Positions 34,030 to 42,066 of a stretch of 48,376 nt of DNA are shown one piece after another. Made by a program: the position numbers and the translations under genes. Each line of letters starts with the position of its first letter. Within the stretch, counting starts at the first letter, position 1. The notes under the pieces were generated by a model, which was not told where the DNA came from, did not search any database, and saw only the letters and a list, made by a program, of their open reading frames with translations. The stretch is from Streptomyces sp. WM6386 (GTDB lineage: Bacteria > Actinomycetota > Actinomycetes > Streptomycetales > Streptomycetaceae), in the NCBI RefSeq assembly GCF_000972385.1, contig NZ_JXTE01000093.1, positions 1 to 48,376 on the forward strand, read 5' to 3'.

Positions 34030-34161
34030 AGTTTCCTACCCCTTCGCCGCATGGTTCAGATCACCGGGCCCTGTACCCGCCATGGGGTATCTCGAACGAC
34101 GCACGGCGGGAGATCCTCGGGCTCGATCCGGCACATCCGGACCTCTTGTCACGAAACGCCG

Positions 34162-34190
34162 TTTACATGCCGATTTGACAGGTCTAGCGT
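34162..34190 (+). promoter_or_regulatory. Sigma70-like promoter before the second DUF1326 gene
   Basis: TTTACA (34162-34167), 17 bases, TAGCGT (34185-34190), 53 bases before the ATG. A TTGACA also occurs at 34175 but has no -10 at good distance. Confidence 0.45.
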
Positions 34191-34242
34191 GAAAGTACAG
34201 GACGACGCTCGCCGCCATCACCAACGGAAGAGGGCAGCAGTC

Positions 34243-34866
34243 ATGTCGTGGACGATATCCGGCACCTATGTGGCCGGTTGCTCTTGTGCGGTGTTGTGCA
34301 GCTGTCCGTACGACGGCCAGCCGCGGGACGCCGAGGGCGGGACCGAGTGCCTGGGCACCGCCGTGTTCCATGTGGCGAACGGGAATCTGGACGACCTGGA
34401 CCTGTCCGACGTGGACTTCGCCTTCTACAACCACTTCCCCTCCAATCTGTCTTCCGGAAACTGGAAGGTCGGGCTGGTCGTGGACAGCGCGGCCAAAGAT
34501 GAGCAGGCCGAGGCCCTGGAGCGCATCCTGTCCGGCCGGGAAGGCGGACCGTTCGGCCAGCTGTCGCAGTTCTACGGCGAGTACCTGGGCATGGAGCGGG
34601 CGAGGGTCTCCCTCACTGGCGGGGACAGTCCCGGCCTCACGGTCGAGGGCCGGACGGAACTCTCCTACCAGCCGCTCACCGGGCCCGACGGCAGCTCGAC
34701 AAAGATCAAGAACGCCATGTTCGGGTTCGCGCCCGAATTCGAAGTCGGCACCACCACCGGCCGTTCCAATGCCTTCGGGCTGAGCTACGACGCGTCGTAC
34801 GGCGAGACCGCCGACTACGTCTTCAGCAGCGAGGAGACCGAAGAGGCCGGCCAGGGGCGGGTCTGA
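34243..34866 (+). CDS. DUF1326 protein with CxCxxxCxC motif (second copy)
   Basis: 207 residues from ATG 34243. The entry strand MSWTISGTYVAGCSCAVLCS carries Cys 13, 15, 19 and 21, the same spacing as the first copy. VFHVANGNLDDLDLSDVDFA and the end AFGLSYDASYGETADYVFS follow. It has diverged widely from the 32088 protein outside the cysteine cluster, so the two are not recent duplicates. Its stop overlaps the start of the NrtS-like gene (CTGA), implying coupling. DUF1326 and DUF2182 genes are known to neighbour each other, and DUF2182 is 264 bases away here. Confidence 0.9.
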   Translation: MSWTISGTYVAGCSCAVLCSCPYDGQPRDAEGGTECLGTAVFHVANGNLDDLDLSDVDFAFYNHFPSNLSSGNWKVGLVVDSAAKDEQAEALERILSGREGGPFGQLSQFYGEYLGMERARVSLTGGDSPGLTVEGRTELSYQPLTGPDGSSTKIKNAMFGFAPEFEVGTTTGRSNAFGLSYDASYGETADYVFSSEETEEAGQGRV

Positions 34867-35128
34867 GCAAGTACACACATGAACGCCGGCGAGGCACCGC
34901 GAACCTGGCGACGGTGCTCTCGGCGGCCTCGTTGTCGAGGTGCGTGCCGATCGCCCTCCTGGTCGGCTCCCTGCTCTCCCTGGTCAACCAGGGCACGGTG
35001 ATCGCGTCGCCGCGACCTGGTGGCGGGTTCTGTTCAATCACCTGGTTCCGTTCTGCGTATCCAGCGCGGGCTTCTACGGCTGCCGACGGGCCGCCTGGCG
35101 GACAGCACGGGCCTCGGGGGCCAGGTGA
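34863..35128 (+). pseudogene. NrtS-like small membrane protein (single-base frameshift)
   Basis: The first frame reads SKYTHERRRGTANLATVLSA then CVPIALLVGSLLSLVNQGTV. After one missing G near 35009 it continues as ATWWRVLFNHLVPFCVSSAG and FYGCRRAAW to a stop at 35128. Two helices with LVNQGxxI and LxNxLVPFCVS are the signature of the NrtS nitrate/nitrite transporter family (about 80 residues). The apparent start is CTG inside the DUF1326 stop. The one-base break may be an error; the intact form would be translationally coupled to DUF1326. Confidence 0.65.
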
Positions 35129-35129
35129 G

Positions 35130-35966
35130 TCACATGCGGTCCATCGACGGCATCGACCCTTGCAGCCCCGGCAGCAGCCAGTCCTGGAACGGCGCGAGCA
35201 CGGCCAGCACGAGAAACGCGACACCCACGATCCGGCCGAGCAGCGGGCCACGGGACCACAGTTTCTCCACGAAGATCACCACGGCCAGTCCGGCCATCGC
35301 CGCCACGTTCATCACGCCCAGCGGGATCAGGACCACCATCAGTCCCGCGCAGCAGCCGACACAGTAGGCGCCGTGATGGACACCCACCCGAAGGTCGCGG
35401 GCCGGCTGCCGGAACCCGGCGTAGCGCACCAGGTGGCTCATGGGGTCGCGGCAGTGCCGCAGACAGACGTACTTGAGGGGACCGAGCTGGTACAGGCCCG
35501 CGAGCAGGAACGCCGCCGCCCCTGTCCAGCGCCCGGCGGTCGGATGGTCTTCCACCAGGCCGCCGGTGAGGGCCAGGGCCGCGTAGGCGAGCAGTCCGAA
35601 GACGGTCCACACCAGCAGATACCCGCCCACGAACTCGACGGTGCGCCAGGTCCGCGTCCAGCCGGAGGACTGCCGGCCGATCCCGCGCACCCACGTGATG
35701 GCCACCGGCGCCATGGACGGCAGCATCATGGCCGCCATCATCGTCACCCACAGCAGCAGGAACAGCGGCAGCGCCATCCCCATCGTGCCGGGCTCGACCC
35801 CCATGTCCCGGGCCTGCCCGATCGTCAGCGCCCAGGCGGGCACCGCGATCAGGACGACCAGGAACCAGGCGGCCGCGAGATCCCGAGCCGGCAGCAGGCC
35901 TCCGCCCGCTCCGGTCGGCGTGGGCGACCGGGCGGATGTGAAGGCGAAAGTCCGGCTGTGACGCAT
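35130..35966 (-). CDS. DUF2182 integral membrane protein
   Basis: 278 residues from the ATG at 35964-35966 (MRHSRTFAF); an ATG 15 codons upstream is possible. About seven helices. LLLWVTMMAAMMLPSMAPVA is the Met-rich DUF2182 signature. YQLGPLKYVCLRHCRDPMSH and GAYCVGCCAGLMVVLIPLGV follow, with conserved cysteines (CLRHC and CVGCC) that could bind a metal. Members are also annotated as metal-related or copper-chaperone-like membrane proteins. It is tail-to-tail with the NrtS-like gene (2-base gap) and near two DUF1326 genes, a recurrent pairing. Confidence 0.9.
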   Translation of the reverse strand: MRHSRTFAFTSARSPTPTGAGGGLLPARDLAAAWFLVVLIAVPAWALTIGQARDMGVEPGTMGMALPLFLLLWVTMMAAMMLPSMAPVAITWVRGIGRQSSGWTRTWRTVEFVGGYLLVWTVFGLLAYAALALTGGLVEDHPTAGRWTGAAAFLLAGLYQLGPLKYVCLRHCRDPMSHLVRYAGFRQPARDLRVGVHHGAYCVGCCAGLMVVLIPLGVMNVAAMAGLAVVIFVEKLWSRGPLLGRIVGVAFLVLAVLAPFQDWLLPGLQGSMPSMDRM

Positions 35967-36101
35967 CGGCGTGTACTCCTGTTGATGATTCCAGGACAGC
36001 ACGCATTCCACTGCGGCGCGACCTCACACAGCGTGGCGGTGCTCGCATTGACCACCGAGCCCTGGTGGCCGCCCGCAGGGCGCACAGCTATCGTGCCGCC
36101 A

Positions 36102-36599
36102 ATGACGACCACCACCACGTTGAGCGACGCCGACTTCAACGCCCCGATCCAGGAACGCTACTTCGAGGACTACGTGCCGGGTTCGGTGTACGTCTACGGC
36201 AGCATCACGGTGAGCGAGCAGGACATCCTCCAGTTCGCCGGGGACTTCGACCCGCAGGACATCCACAAGAGCCCCGAGGCTGCCGCAGACGGCCCCTTCA
36301 AAGGACTCATCGCCAGCGGCTGGCACACCGCGGCACTCATGATGCGGATGTACGCCGACCACTACGTCAGCAAGGTCGCGAGCCTGGCCTCCCCCGGCGT
36401 CGACGAGCTGCGTTGGGTCCGGCCGGTCCGTCCAGGGGACTGCCTGTCGATCCGTACGACGGTGCAACAGGCCCGCGTCTCCCGCTCGAAGCCGGACCGC
36501 GGGCTGGTCCACACTCGCATCGAGGTACTCAACCAGCGAGACGAGCCCGTACTCACGATGACCGCGATGAACATCCTGCTGCGGCGTCTCCAGCAGTAG
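36102..36599 (+). CDS. MaoC-like hotdog-fold dehydratase
   Basis: 165 residues from ATG 36102. ILQFAGDFDPQDIHKSPEAA holds the Asp and His of the hydratase 2 motif; GLIASGWHTAALMMRM completes it. The single hotdog domain is the usual length for (R)-hydratase or MaoC-like enzymes acting on acyl-CoA thioesters or related. It is divergent from DUF2182 and has no partner in the window, so its substrate is unknown. Confidence 0.92.
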   Translation: MTTTTTLSDADFNAPIQERYFEDYVPGSVYVYGSITVSEQDILQFAGDFDPQDIHKSPEAAADGPFKGLIASGWHTAALMMRMYADHYVSKVASLASPGVDELRWVRPVRPGDCLSIRTTVQQARVSRSKPDRGLVHTRIEVLNQRDEPVLTMTAMNILLRRLQQ

Positions 36600-36605
36600 C
36601 AGGGA

Positions 36606-36633
36606 CGGGGACCACCGAGCCGAGGCGTCCCCG
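36606..36633. terminator. Hairpin after the MaoC gene
   Basis: CGGGGAC, 14 bases, GTCCCCG, starting seven bases after the stop. Confidence 0.4.
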
Positions 36634-36666
36634 GCACGGCCCGCAGACGGCATTCCGGCTTCCTGG

Positions 36667-37026
36667 ATGTCGATCCAGGTCAGCCACGACCGTGCCCGCA
36701 CCACCGTGTCGGCACCATTCGACAGCCCTCACGTGCTCGCGATGGCGCAGGGCGTGGCCGCCGGCGTGCTCCGGGAGAAGAGGAAGAGACACCAGTCGAA
36801 GCTGATGCCGACGGTGCTGATCGTCGATGTGAGCGGTAGCGATCTGCCGGATCTCAGACGCTGGCCAGAGATCCTCGATGCCCTCTGGGAACCCGACGAC
36901 GCTTTCCTCTCCGTCGGCGCCATGACCGTCAGCACCCGCAGCCGGGAGCTGGAGCGGATGACGACCTTGATCTCGGAGTGCGGGGTGTTCATGGATATGG
37001 TCCAACGGGTGCTGCGCGGCCGGTAG
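36667..37026 (+). CDS. Hypothetical protein
   Basis: 119 residues from ATG 36667. KLMPTVLIVDVSGSDLPDLR then RWPEILDALWEPDDAFLSVG gives a strand-helix-strand pattern that looks like a natural globular protein, with good codon bias. I do not recognise the family. It could be the C-terminal part of a larger gene, since the first 25 residues look less ordered. There is no operon partner; it is convergent with the truncated esterase. Confidence 0.5.
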   Translation: MSIQVSHDRARTTVSAPFDSPHVLAMAQGVAAGVLREKRKRHQSKLMPTVLIVDVSGSDLPDLRRWPEILDALWEPDDAFLSVGAMTVSTRSRELERMTTLISECGVFMDMVQRVLRGR

Positions 37027-37084
37027 GACATCAACTGATCCGGTCGACCTTGCCGCCCGGCCATACGGTCGAGGGCTATTCCGA

Positions 37085-37708
37085 CTATGGCGGAAATCGA
37101 TGCCGGAGCGGGTGCACGAAGCCGCTGTAGCTCGCCGCCGCCCGGAAGAACGCGGGGTGGCGGGCGGAGCAGGAGAGGGCGCCGAACCCGCCCTGCGACT
37201 CCCCTGCGGCCGCACGACGGGTACCGGCCCCGTAGTGGGCCTCCAACAGGGGCCGCACCTCCTTCAGATGGAAGCTCTCCACGGCGGGCGGTCCGCCCCG
37301 CCCGCCGTTGAACCAGTCGGTGCAGAAGCCGAACAGCGGCATCTCAGGCATCACGACCAGCACGTCACGCAGTTGAGGCAGGCCCTGGATCCTCGAGTCG
37401 TAGTCCTCGGTCCACGCCTTGTAGTTGCCGTCACCGCCGACCAATAGGTAAAGCGTCGGCCGGCTCTCACCCGTCCGCCGGTCCTGCCAGCCGTCCGGCG
37501 TGAGCAGCGGGACCTTGCCCGGTGCGCCCCAGGGAAGGTGAGTCGACGGTGAGGTCGACCAGACGCTCGCCGACCTGTTCTTCAGCGGTGATCTCGCTCC
37601 GTCGGCAGCGGCTGCGTCGGCCTCGGCGCGGGACACCCCTACCAGCAGCAGGAGGTCCACGATCAGCGGGACGACCAGGAGGCGTAAGCGCATGGGGCTG
37701 CACGGCAC
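37085..37708 (-). pseudogene. Exported esterase (alpha/beta hydrolase), truncated and twice frameshifted
   Basis: GTG 37706-37708 follows AAAGGAG. The N-terminus is a signal peptide (MRLRLLVVPLIVDLLLLVGV), including one rare TTA codon. TLYLLVGGDGNYKAWTED, VVMPEMPLFGFCTDW and the nucleophile elbow GESQGGFGAL belong to the putative-esterase/mycolyltransferase-like fold. One base is missing near 37594 and one is added near 37518, so about 25 codons are out of frame between; corrected they read ITAEEQVGERLVDLTVDSPS. Homology stops at SGFVHPLRH (37095), losing the catalytic Asp/His half. It is inactive as written. Confidence 0.75.
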
Positions 37709-37739
37709 GGTGAAGTCTCCTTTCGTACGAGGCCTGTTG

Positions 37740-38507
37740 TCATGTGTCCCGCCTGTGCAGCACCGCACCCGCGAGCAGGAGCAGCGCCGCCGTGCCACCG
37801 GCGACCAGCAGGAGGGACGGCCAGGGACCAACGCTCCCGACCGTGTCCGCCGTGGCGTCCGAGGTCTGCGTGAGTTTCTGCAGGACGGCCGTCGGCGAGG
37901 CCCCGGCGATCCAGCGTCGGGCGCCGCCGAAGAGCGGACCGAGGAGGGAGGGCAGGAGCAGCAGACCGATGACGGTGCTGACGGCGCCTGCGGAGTGCCG
38001 CACGAGGGTGCCGACGGCCAGGCCGAGCAGTGCGGCCACGGCGAAGGAGGCGGCGATGCCGAACAGGGCGGGCCACGGCTCCCCTTGGCCATATCGGTCG
38101 TCCTCCAGCATCGCGTCGCCGACGAGGCAGGCGAGGGTGCAGGAGGGCAGGGCGACGGCATACGTCACTCCCGCCATCAGCGTCGCCTTCGCGGCCAGTA
38201 CCGTGCCCCGGCGCGGGTTGGCGGCGAAGGTCGTGCGGATGCTGGCGGTGCCGTACTCGCCGGTGATCAGCAGCGCACCGACCACGGCGGCAAGCAGTTG
38301 GGCGATCACGGAGAGGCTGAGGCTGGCGCCGAGCACGGTGTCGTCCGGCTGCAGGCTCCTCGTGGCCGCGACGAACACCGCGCCCAGCACCGGCACGGCG
38401 GCGGTCGCCACCGTCGTCCAGATCAGGGAGCGCACGCTGCTGAACTTGATCCACTCGTAGGCGAGTGCCTGTGGAAAGCCGGCCCGCGCGTGCGTGAGGG
38501 TCGTCAT
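37740..38507 (-). CDS. ABC transporter permease (ABC-2 type)
   Basis: 255 residues, ATG 38505-38507 overlapping the ATPase stop by four bases. Six hydrophobic helices are visible. YEWIKFSSVRSLIWTTVATA and ITGEYGTASIRTTFAANPRR are typical of Streptomyces ABC-2 exporter permeases. A C-terminal helix ends in LAGAVLHRRDT. With the adjoining ATPase it forms an export system, likely for a drug, peptide or lipid. It is the last gene of the two-component/ABC group. Confidence 0.92.
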   Translation of the reverse strand: MTTLTHARAGFPQALAYEWIKFSSVRSLIWTTVATAAVPVLGAVFVAATRSLQPDDTVLGASLSLSVIAQLLAAVVGALLITGEYGTASIRTTFAANPRRGTVLAAKATLMAGVTYAVALPSCTLACLVGDAMLEDDRYGQGEPWPALFGIAASFAVAALLGLAVGTLVRHSAGAVSTVIGLLLLPSLLGPLFGGARRWIAGASPTAVLQKLTQTSDATADTVGSVGPWPSLLLVAGGTAALLLLAGAVLHRRDT

Positions 38508-39421
38508 CGCACGGCCTCCTGCCGGGTCCGGTATTCCGCCGCGTCCTGCGACAGGGCCGTGTAGACGTCCTCCAACGAGGAGTGCACGGGGGTGAGTTCG
38601 TGGACGGCGAGGCCGTGGTGCCGGGCCAGGTCGCCGATCACGGCCGCGTCGAGGCCGTCCACCCGCCAGCCACCCGGGGCGTGCGGGCGTACGGTCGCCC
38701 CCTCGGCCAGCAGAAGCTCGCGCAGTTTCTCCGCCTCTGGGGAGCGGACGACCGTATGGGCGCGGGAGTTGGTGTCGATGAAGTCGCGCACGGTCGTGTC
38801 CGCCAGCAGCCTGCCGCGGCCGATCACGATCAGATGGTCGGCGGTCAGCTCCATCTCGCTCATCAGGTGACTGGAGAGGAAGACCGTACGGCCTTGTGCG
38901 GCAAGGGACTTCAGGAGAGTGCGGATCCAGCGGATCCCCTCGGTGTCGAGACCGTTGACCGGCTCGTCCAGGATCAGCACCTCCGGGTCGCCGAGCAGTG
39001 CGGCGGCGATGCCGAGACGTTGGGCCATACCGAGCGAGAACCCCTTGACGCGCTGTCCGGCGGCTTCGCCGAGACCGGTCAGGTCCAGGACGTGGTCGAC
39101 GCGGCGGCGGGGGAGACCGTTGCTCGCCGCGAGGCCGACCAGGTGCCGGTACGCCGTACGGCCGCCGTGCACGCCCTTGGCGTCCAGCAGACAGCCGACC
39201 GTCCGCAGCGGAGCCGCGAGCCGGGCGTACGGTCGGCCGCCGACGGTCACCGTGCCCGCGCTCGGCGCGTCCAGGCCCAGGATCAGCCGCATGGTGGTGG
39301 ACTTGCCGGCGCCGTTCGGTCCGAGGAAGCCGGTCACCCGGCCCGGCCGCACGGTGAATGACAGCCCGTCCACGGCGGTCTTGCCGCCGTACCGTTTGGT
39401 GAGTTCCGTCGCTTCGATCAC
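38504..39421 (-). CDS. ABC transporter ATP-binding protein
   Basis: 305 residues from GTG 39419-39421 (VIEATELTKRYG). Walker A GPNGAGKST at about 34-42, Q-loop region CLLDAKGVHGGR, signature FSLGMAQR near 135, and Walker B VLILDEP near 155. The DrrA-like C-terminal extension ends after EDVYTALS. In the export direction it pairs with the permease at 37740. An inverted-repeat element TACTGCGGCGGGAGTA lies 58 bases upstream and recurs before the histidine kinase, so the neighbouring regulator probably controls it. Confidence 0.94.
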   Translation of the reverse strand: MIEATELTKRYGGKTAVDGLSFTVRPGRVTGFLGPNGAGKSTTMRLILGLDAPSAGTVTVGGRPYARLAAPLRTVGCLLDAKGVHGGRTAYRHLVGLAASNGLPRRRVDHVLDLTGLGEAAGQRVKGFSLGMAQRLGIAAALLGDPEVLILDEPVNGLDTEGIRWIRTLLKSLAAQGRTVFLSSHLMSEMELTADHLIVIGRGRLLADTTVRDFIDTNSRAHTVVRSPEAEKLRELLLAEGATVRPHAPGGWRVDGLDAAVIGDLARHHGLAVHELTPVHSSLEDVYTALSQDAAEYRTRQEAVR

Positions 39422-39478
39422 GCCCTCGACGTTAGGGAGCGACGAGGGTTCGGGCATCCGACCGCGGGAGTCGGTCGC

Positions 39479-39494
39479 TACTGCGGCGGGAGTA
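39479..39494. promoter_or_regulatory. Likely NarL-type regulator site before the ABC genes
   Basis: Plus strand TACTGCGGCGGGAGTA. It shares 12 of 16 positions, including all of CGGGAGTA, with the element at 41391-41406 before the kinase gene. Confidence 0.55.
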
Positions 39495-39509
39495 GGCAGA
39501 GCGACGCCA

Positions 39510-40178
39510 TTACACCTCTCCCGCCCTGACCAGCCCCGTCTCGTACGCCAGCACCACCAACTGGGCCCGGTCCCGCGCGCCCAGTTTGATCATCGCGCGG
39601 CTGACATGGGTCTTCGCGGTGAGCGGGCTCATGAGCAGCTCGCGGCCGATCTCCTCGTTGCTCAGCCCGGCCGCGACCAGCCCCATCACCTCGCGCTCCC
39701 GCTCGGTGAGCACGGCCAGCCGCTCGGCGCCGTCCGTCTCCGGGCCCTTGAGACGGGCGAACTCCTCGACGACGGAGCGGGTGACGGCCGGGGCGAGAAG
39801 GCTCTGTCCGGCCGCGACCGTACGGATCGCCGCACGCAGGTCGTCCGGCTCGATGTCCTTGAGCAGAAATCCCGCCGCGCCATGGCGCAGGGCCTCGAAG
39901 ACGTAGGCGTCGACCTGGTAGGTGGTCAGCACGAGTACGCGTACGGCGTCCAACTCGCCGTCGGCGGCGATGCGACGGGTGGCCTCGATGCCGTCAATGC
40001 CGGGCATGCGGATGTCCATGAGGACCACGTCGGGCCGGGTCAGCCGTACCGCCTCCACGGCCTGCGCCCCGTCCGCCGCCTCCGCGACCACCACCAGGTC
40101 GTCGGTCAGGTCCAGCAGGGCCCGGAAACCCGCGCGCACCACCGTCTGGTCGTCCGCGAGCACTACGCGCACGGTCAC
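39510..40178 (-). CDS. NarL/LuxR-type response regulator
   Basis: 222 residues from GTG 40176-40178. The receiver has phospho-acceptor Asp55 in VVLMDIRMPG, and LLKD with the conserved Lys. A LuxR helix-turn-helix occupies about 155-215 (LTEREREVMGLVAAGLSNEE then GRELLMSPLTAKTHVSRAMI). It overlaps the kinase gene by four bases. The nearby ABC exporter and matching upstream elements suggest it induces the exporter on envelope or drug stress. Confidence 0.94.
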   Translation of the reverse strand: MTVRVVLADDQTVVRAGFRALLDLTDDLVVVAEAADGAQAVEAVRLTRPDVVLMDIRMPGIDGIEATRRIAADGELDAVRVLVLTTYQVDAYVFEALRHGAAGFLLKDIEPDDLRAAIRTVAAGQSLLAPAVTRSVVEEFARLKGPETDGAERLAVLTEREREVMGLVAAGLSNEEIGRELLMSPLTAKTHVSRAMIKLGARDRAQLVVLAYETGLVRAGEV

Positions 40179-41356
40179 GATCCCTCTCCTCCGCCGTCGT
40201 TGACCGGTAATTCGGCCCGCACTCTGAAGCCGCCGACAGGTACCGGCCCATACTCGATCCTCCCCCCGGCCGCCACCGCGCGCTCCCGCATACCGATCAA
40301 CCCGAAGCCGCCCACCGCCATCTCGCCAGGCCGTCCGTCGTCGACGACCTCCACCACGAGCATCCCGTCCTGCCGACGGACGAAGACCGCCGCGCGCCGG
40401 GCACCGGAGTGCTTGACGACGTTCGTGAGCGCCTCCTGCACGATCCGGTAGGCAGCCAGTCCCACCACCGGCGGCACGTCCTCAGCCACTCCCTCCTGCC
40501 GGAGCGTGATCTCGGTGCCACCGCCCGCGAACCGGCCCGTCAGTTCGGCGAGTCGGCCGATGCCGGGCGCGGGCTCCACCGGGTCGCCACTCGCAGGGTC
40601 GCGCAACACCCCGACGGCGGCCCGCAGCTCCCGTACCGCGTCCTTGCCCGAGTCGCGTACTTGCCGCATCGCCTGCCGGGCCATCTCCGGCTGGGCCTCG
40701 AACGCGTCCAGGGCCACGCCCGCCTGCACGGTCATCGCCGTGACGGTGTGCGCGACGACATCGTGCAGCTCCCGGGCGATCCGCACCCGCTCCTCACGCA
40801 CCCGCCGCGCCGCCTCCCGCTCCCGCTCCTCCTCCGCCCAGGCTGCTCGCGCCGCGTACTCGTCCAGCAACTGCCGTCGCATACGCACCACTTCACCGAG
40901 CAGCAGCGGCACCAGCGGCCACAGCATCTCCAGCACCGGCAGACCCTGCGGGTTCACCACCTCGCTGCCGACCCACAGTGCCACCCCTCCCGAGGCGAGG
41001 GAGGCGATCAGCCCGGTCCACAGGGTGCGTCGCCGGTCGCCCCGCACCGCCACCGTGTACAGGGCCACGAGTGTCGGCAGGTTCAGCAGTTCCCCGATGT
41101 GCCCGTACAGCGCCCAGCCCGCGCACGCCGCGCCGGTCACCACCGCCACCGGCACCGGCCACCGCCGGCGCCACACCAGGGCGAGCAGCGAGATCACGAG
41201 CAACAGCCAGGTGAACCAGTCCGCTTGGCGGTACTCGGGTTCGTTCGCTGCCGCGTCCAGTCCGGTGAACCACCCGACGACGCCCACCACGAGCAGATCC
41301 ACGGTGCCCGGCGACAGCGTCCGGAACCGGGCGGAGAGACGGTCGAAGGTCGTCAC
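40175..41356 (-). CDS. Histidine kinase, HisKA_3 type
   Basis: 393 residues, GTG or ATG start at 41354-41356 (MTTFDRLSARF). Five or so N-terminal helices (about 20-140), a coiled-coil linker rich in Glu/Arg (EEEREREAARRVREERVRIA), then ARELHDVVAHTVTAM with the phospho-acceptor His. A HATPase domain follows (EALTNVVKHSGA, GGFGLIGMRERA). This is the usual NarL-type partner and overlaps the regulator by four bases. The five-helix sensor without a large extracellular loop suggests a membrane-embedded signal such as a peptide or lipid-targeting antibiotic. Confidence 0.94.
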   Translation of the reverse strand: MTTFDRLSARFRTLSPGTVDLLVVGVVGWFTGLDAAANEPEYRQADWFTWLLLVISLLALVWRRRWPVPVAVVTGAACAGWALYGHIGELLNLPTLVALYTVAVRGDRRRTLWTGLIASLASGGVALWVGSEVVNPQGLPVLEMLWPLVPLLLGEVVRMRRQLLDEYAARAAWAEEEREREAARRVREERVRIARELHDVVAHTVTAMTVQAGVALDAFEAQPEMARQAMRQVRDSGKDAVRELRAAVGVLRDPASGDPVEPAPGIGRLAELTGRFAGGGTEITLRQEGVAEDVPPVVGLAAYRIVQEALTNVVKHSGARRAAVFVRRQDGMLVVEVVDDGRPGEMAVGGFGLIGMRERAVAAGGRIEYGPVPVGGFRVRAELPVNDGGGEGS

Positions 41357-41390
41357 GTCCCCACCGTAGGAGCGGCAGTCCCGGGGCGCA

Positions 41391-41406
41391 TACGCCGACG
41401 GGAGTA
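41391..41406. promoter_or_regulatory. Likely NarL-type regulator site before the kinase gene
   Basis: Plus strand TACGCCGACGGGAGTA, 35 bases upstream of the kinase start; pairs with 39479-39494. Confidence 0.55.
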
Positions 41407-41430
41407 CCGCTCCTCGGTCTGTCCGCCGTC

Positions 41431-41640
41431 TCAGGCCGTCTGCGGATGCAGCAGCCGCGCCAGCAGGTCGTCCAGCGTGACCAGTCCGGTGAGCCGGCCC
41501 GTGTCGTCGCGGACGACGGCCAGGGAGGCGCGGCGGCGGCGCAGCAGCTCGATCGCCTCACCGACGGTGTCCTGCGCGGTCAGCTCGGGCACCGGCCGCG
41601 CGAGATCCCGCGCGGTGACGACCCGGCCCCGGGCGCGTGC
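41431..41640 (-). pseudogene. CBS-domain protein C-terminal fragment
   Basis: The minus strand reads VTARDLARPVPELTAQDTVG then EAIELLRRRRASLAVVRDDT and GRLTGLVTLDDLLARLLHPQ. This is the second CBS domain of CNNM/hemolysin-like membrane proteins, with a natural stop at 41431. The membrane half is missing; upstream it is fused to an nSTAND fragment near 41640. Confidence 0.75.
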
Positions 41641-41905
41641 GAGAGCATGGGCAGTCCGCCGGGCTGGTCGACGACCTCGCCGACGATCCGCGCCGCCAGT
41701 TCCCGCTCCACCAGCAGCCCGGCGGCCTGCGCCGGCTTGGTCACCACCTCGCGCAGCTCGTCCGCCGTCATCGGCCCGAGCAGCAGCCCGGCGCCGGATA
41801 CCGCGTCGGCCAGGCCCCGGTGCTCGGAGCAGCGGGCGTAGAAGTCGGCCCGTACGGTGATCAGGACGCGCAGTCGGCTGCTCGGGTACCGCGCGGCGAG
41901 CAGCA
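41641..41905 (-). pseudogene. nSTAND1-type NTPase internal fragment
   Basis: The minus strand reads RLRVLITVRADFYARCSEHR then LGPMTADELREVVTKPAQAA and ARIVGEVVDQPGGLPMLSHA. This is the conserved stretch after Walker B in STAND NTPases with WD40 repeats in actinobacteria. The P-loop and the sensor repeats are lost. Confidence 0.7.
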
Positions 41906-41929
41906 GGCCGGTGGCGAGCAAGTACACGA

Positions 41930-42059
41930 ATCGGTACTCAGCAGAGTACGAACGGGACGCGATCGAGCTCGTGGGTAGTCGGGCCGGACGGTGACCGAGA
42001 CGGCCCGGGAGCTCGAGATCAGCTCGGAGTCGTTGCGGGGCCGGGTTGACCCAAGCTGA
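41930..42059 (+). pseudogene. IS3-family OrfA remnant
   Basis: RYSAEYERDAIELV then, after a shift, RTVTETARELEISSESLRGR. This is the helix-turn-helix start of IS3-type OrfA (usually RYSxEFKRDAVxLV). It ends at a stop at 42057-42059; OrfB is absent. Confidence 0.65.
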
Positions 42060-42066
42060 GGACGGC

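Noticed and set aside
34175..34180. TTGACA as the -35 of the second DUF1326 gene
   Set aside because: No -10-like hexamer lies 16-18 bases on; the TTTACA/TAGCGT pair fits better.
35020..36599. Long rightward frame leading into the MaoC gene
   Set aside because: It is antisense to DUF2182; the MaoC domain begins at ATG 36102 and needs no extension.
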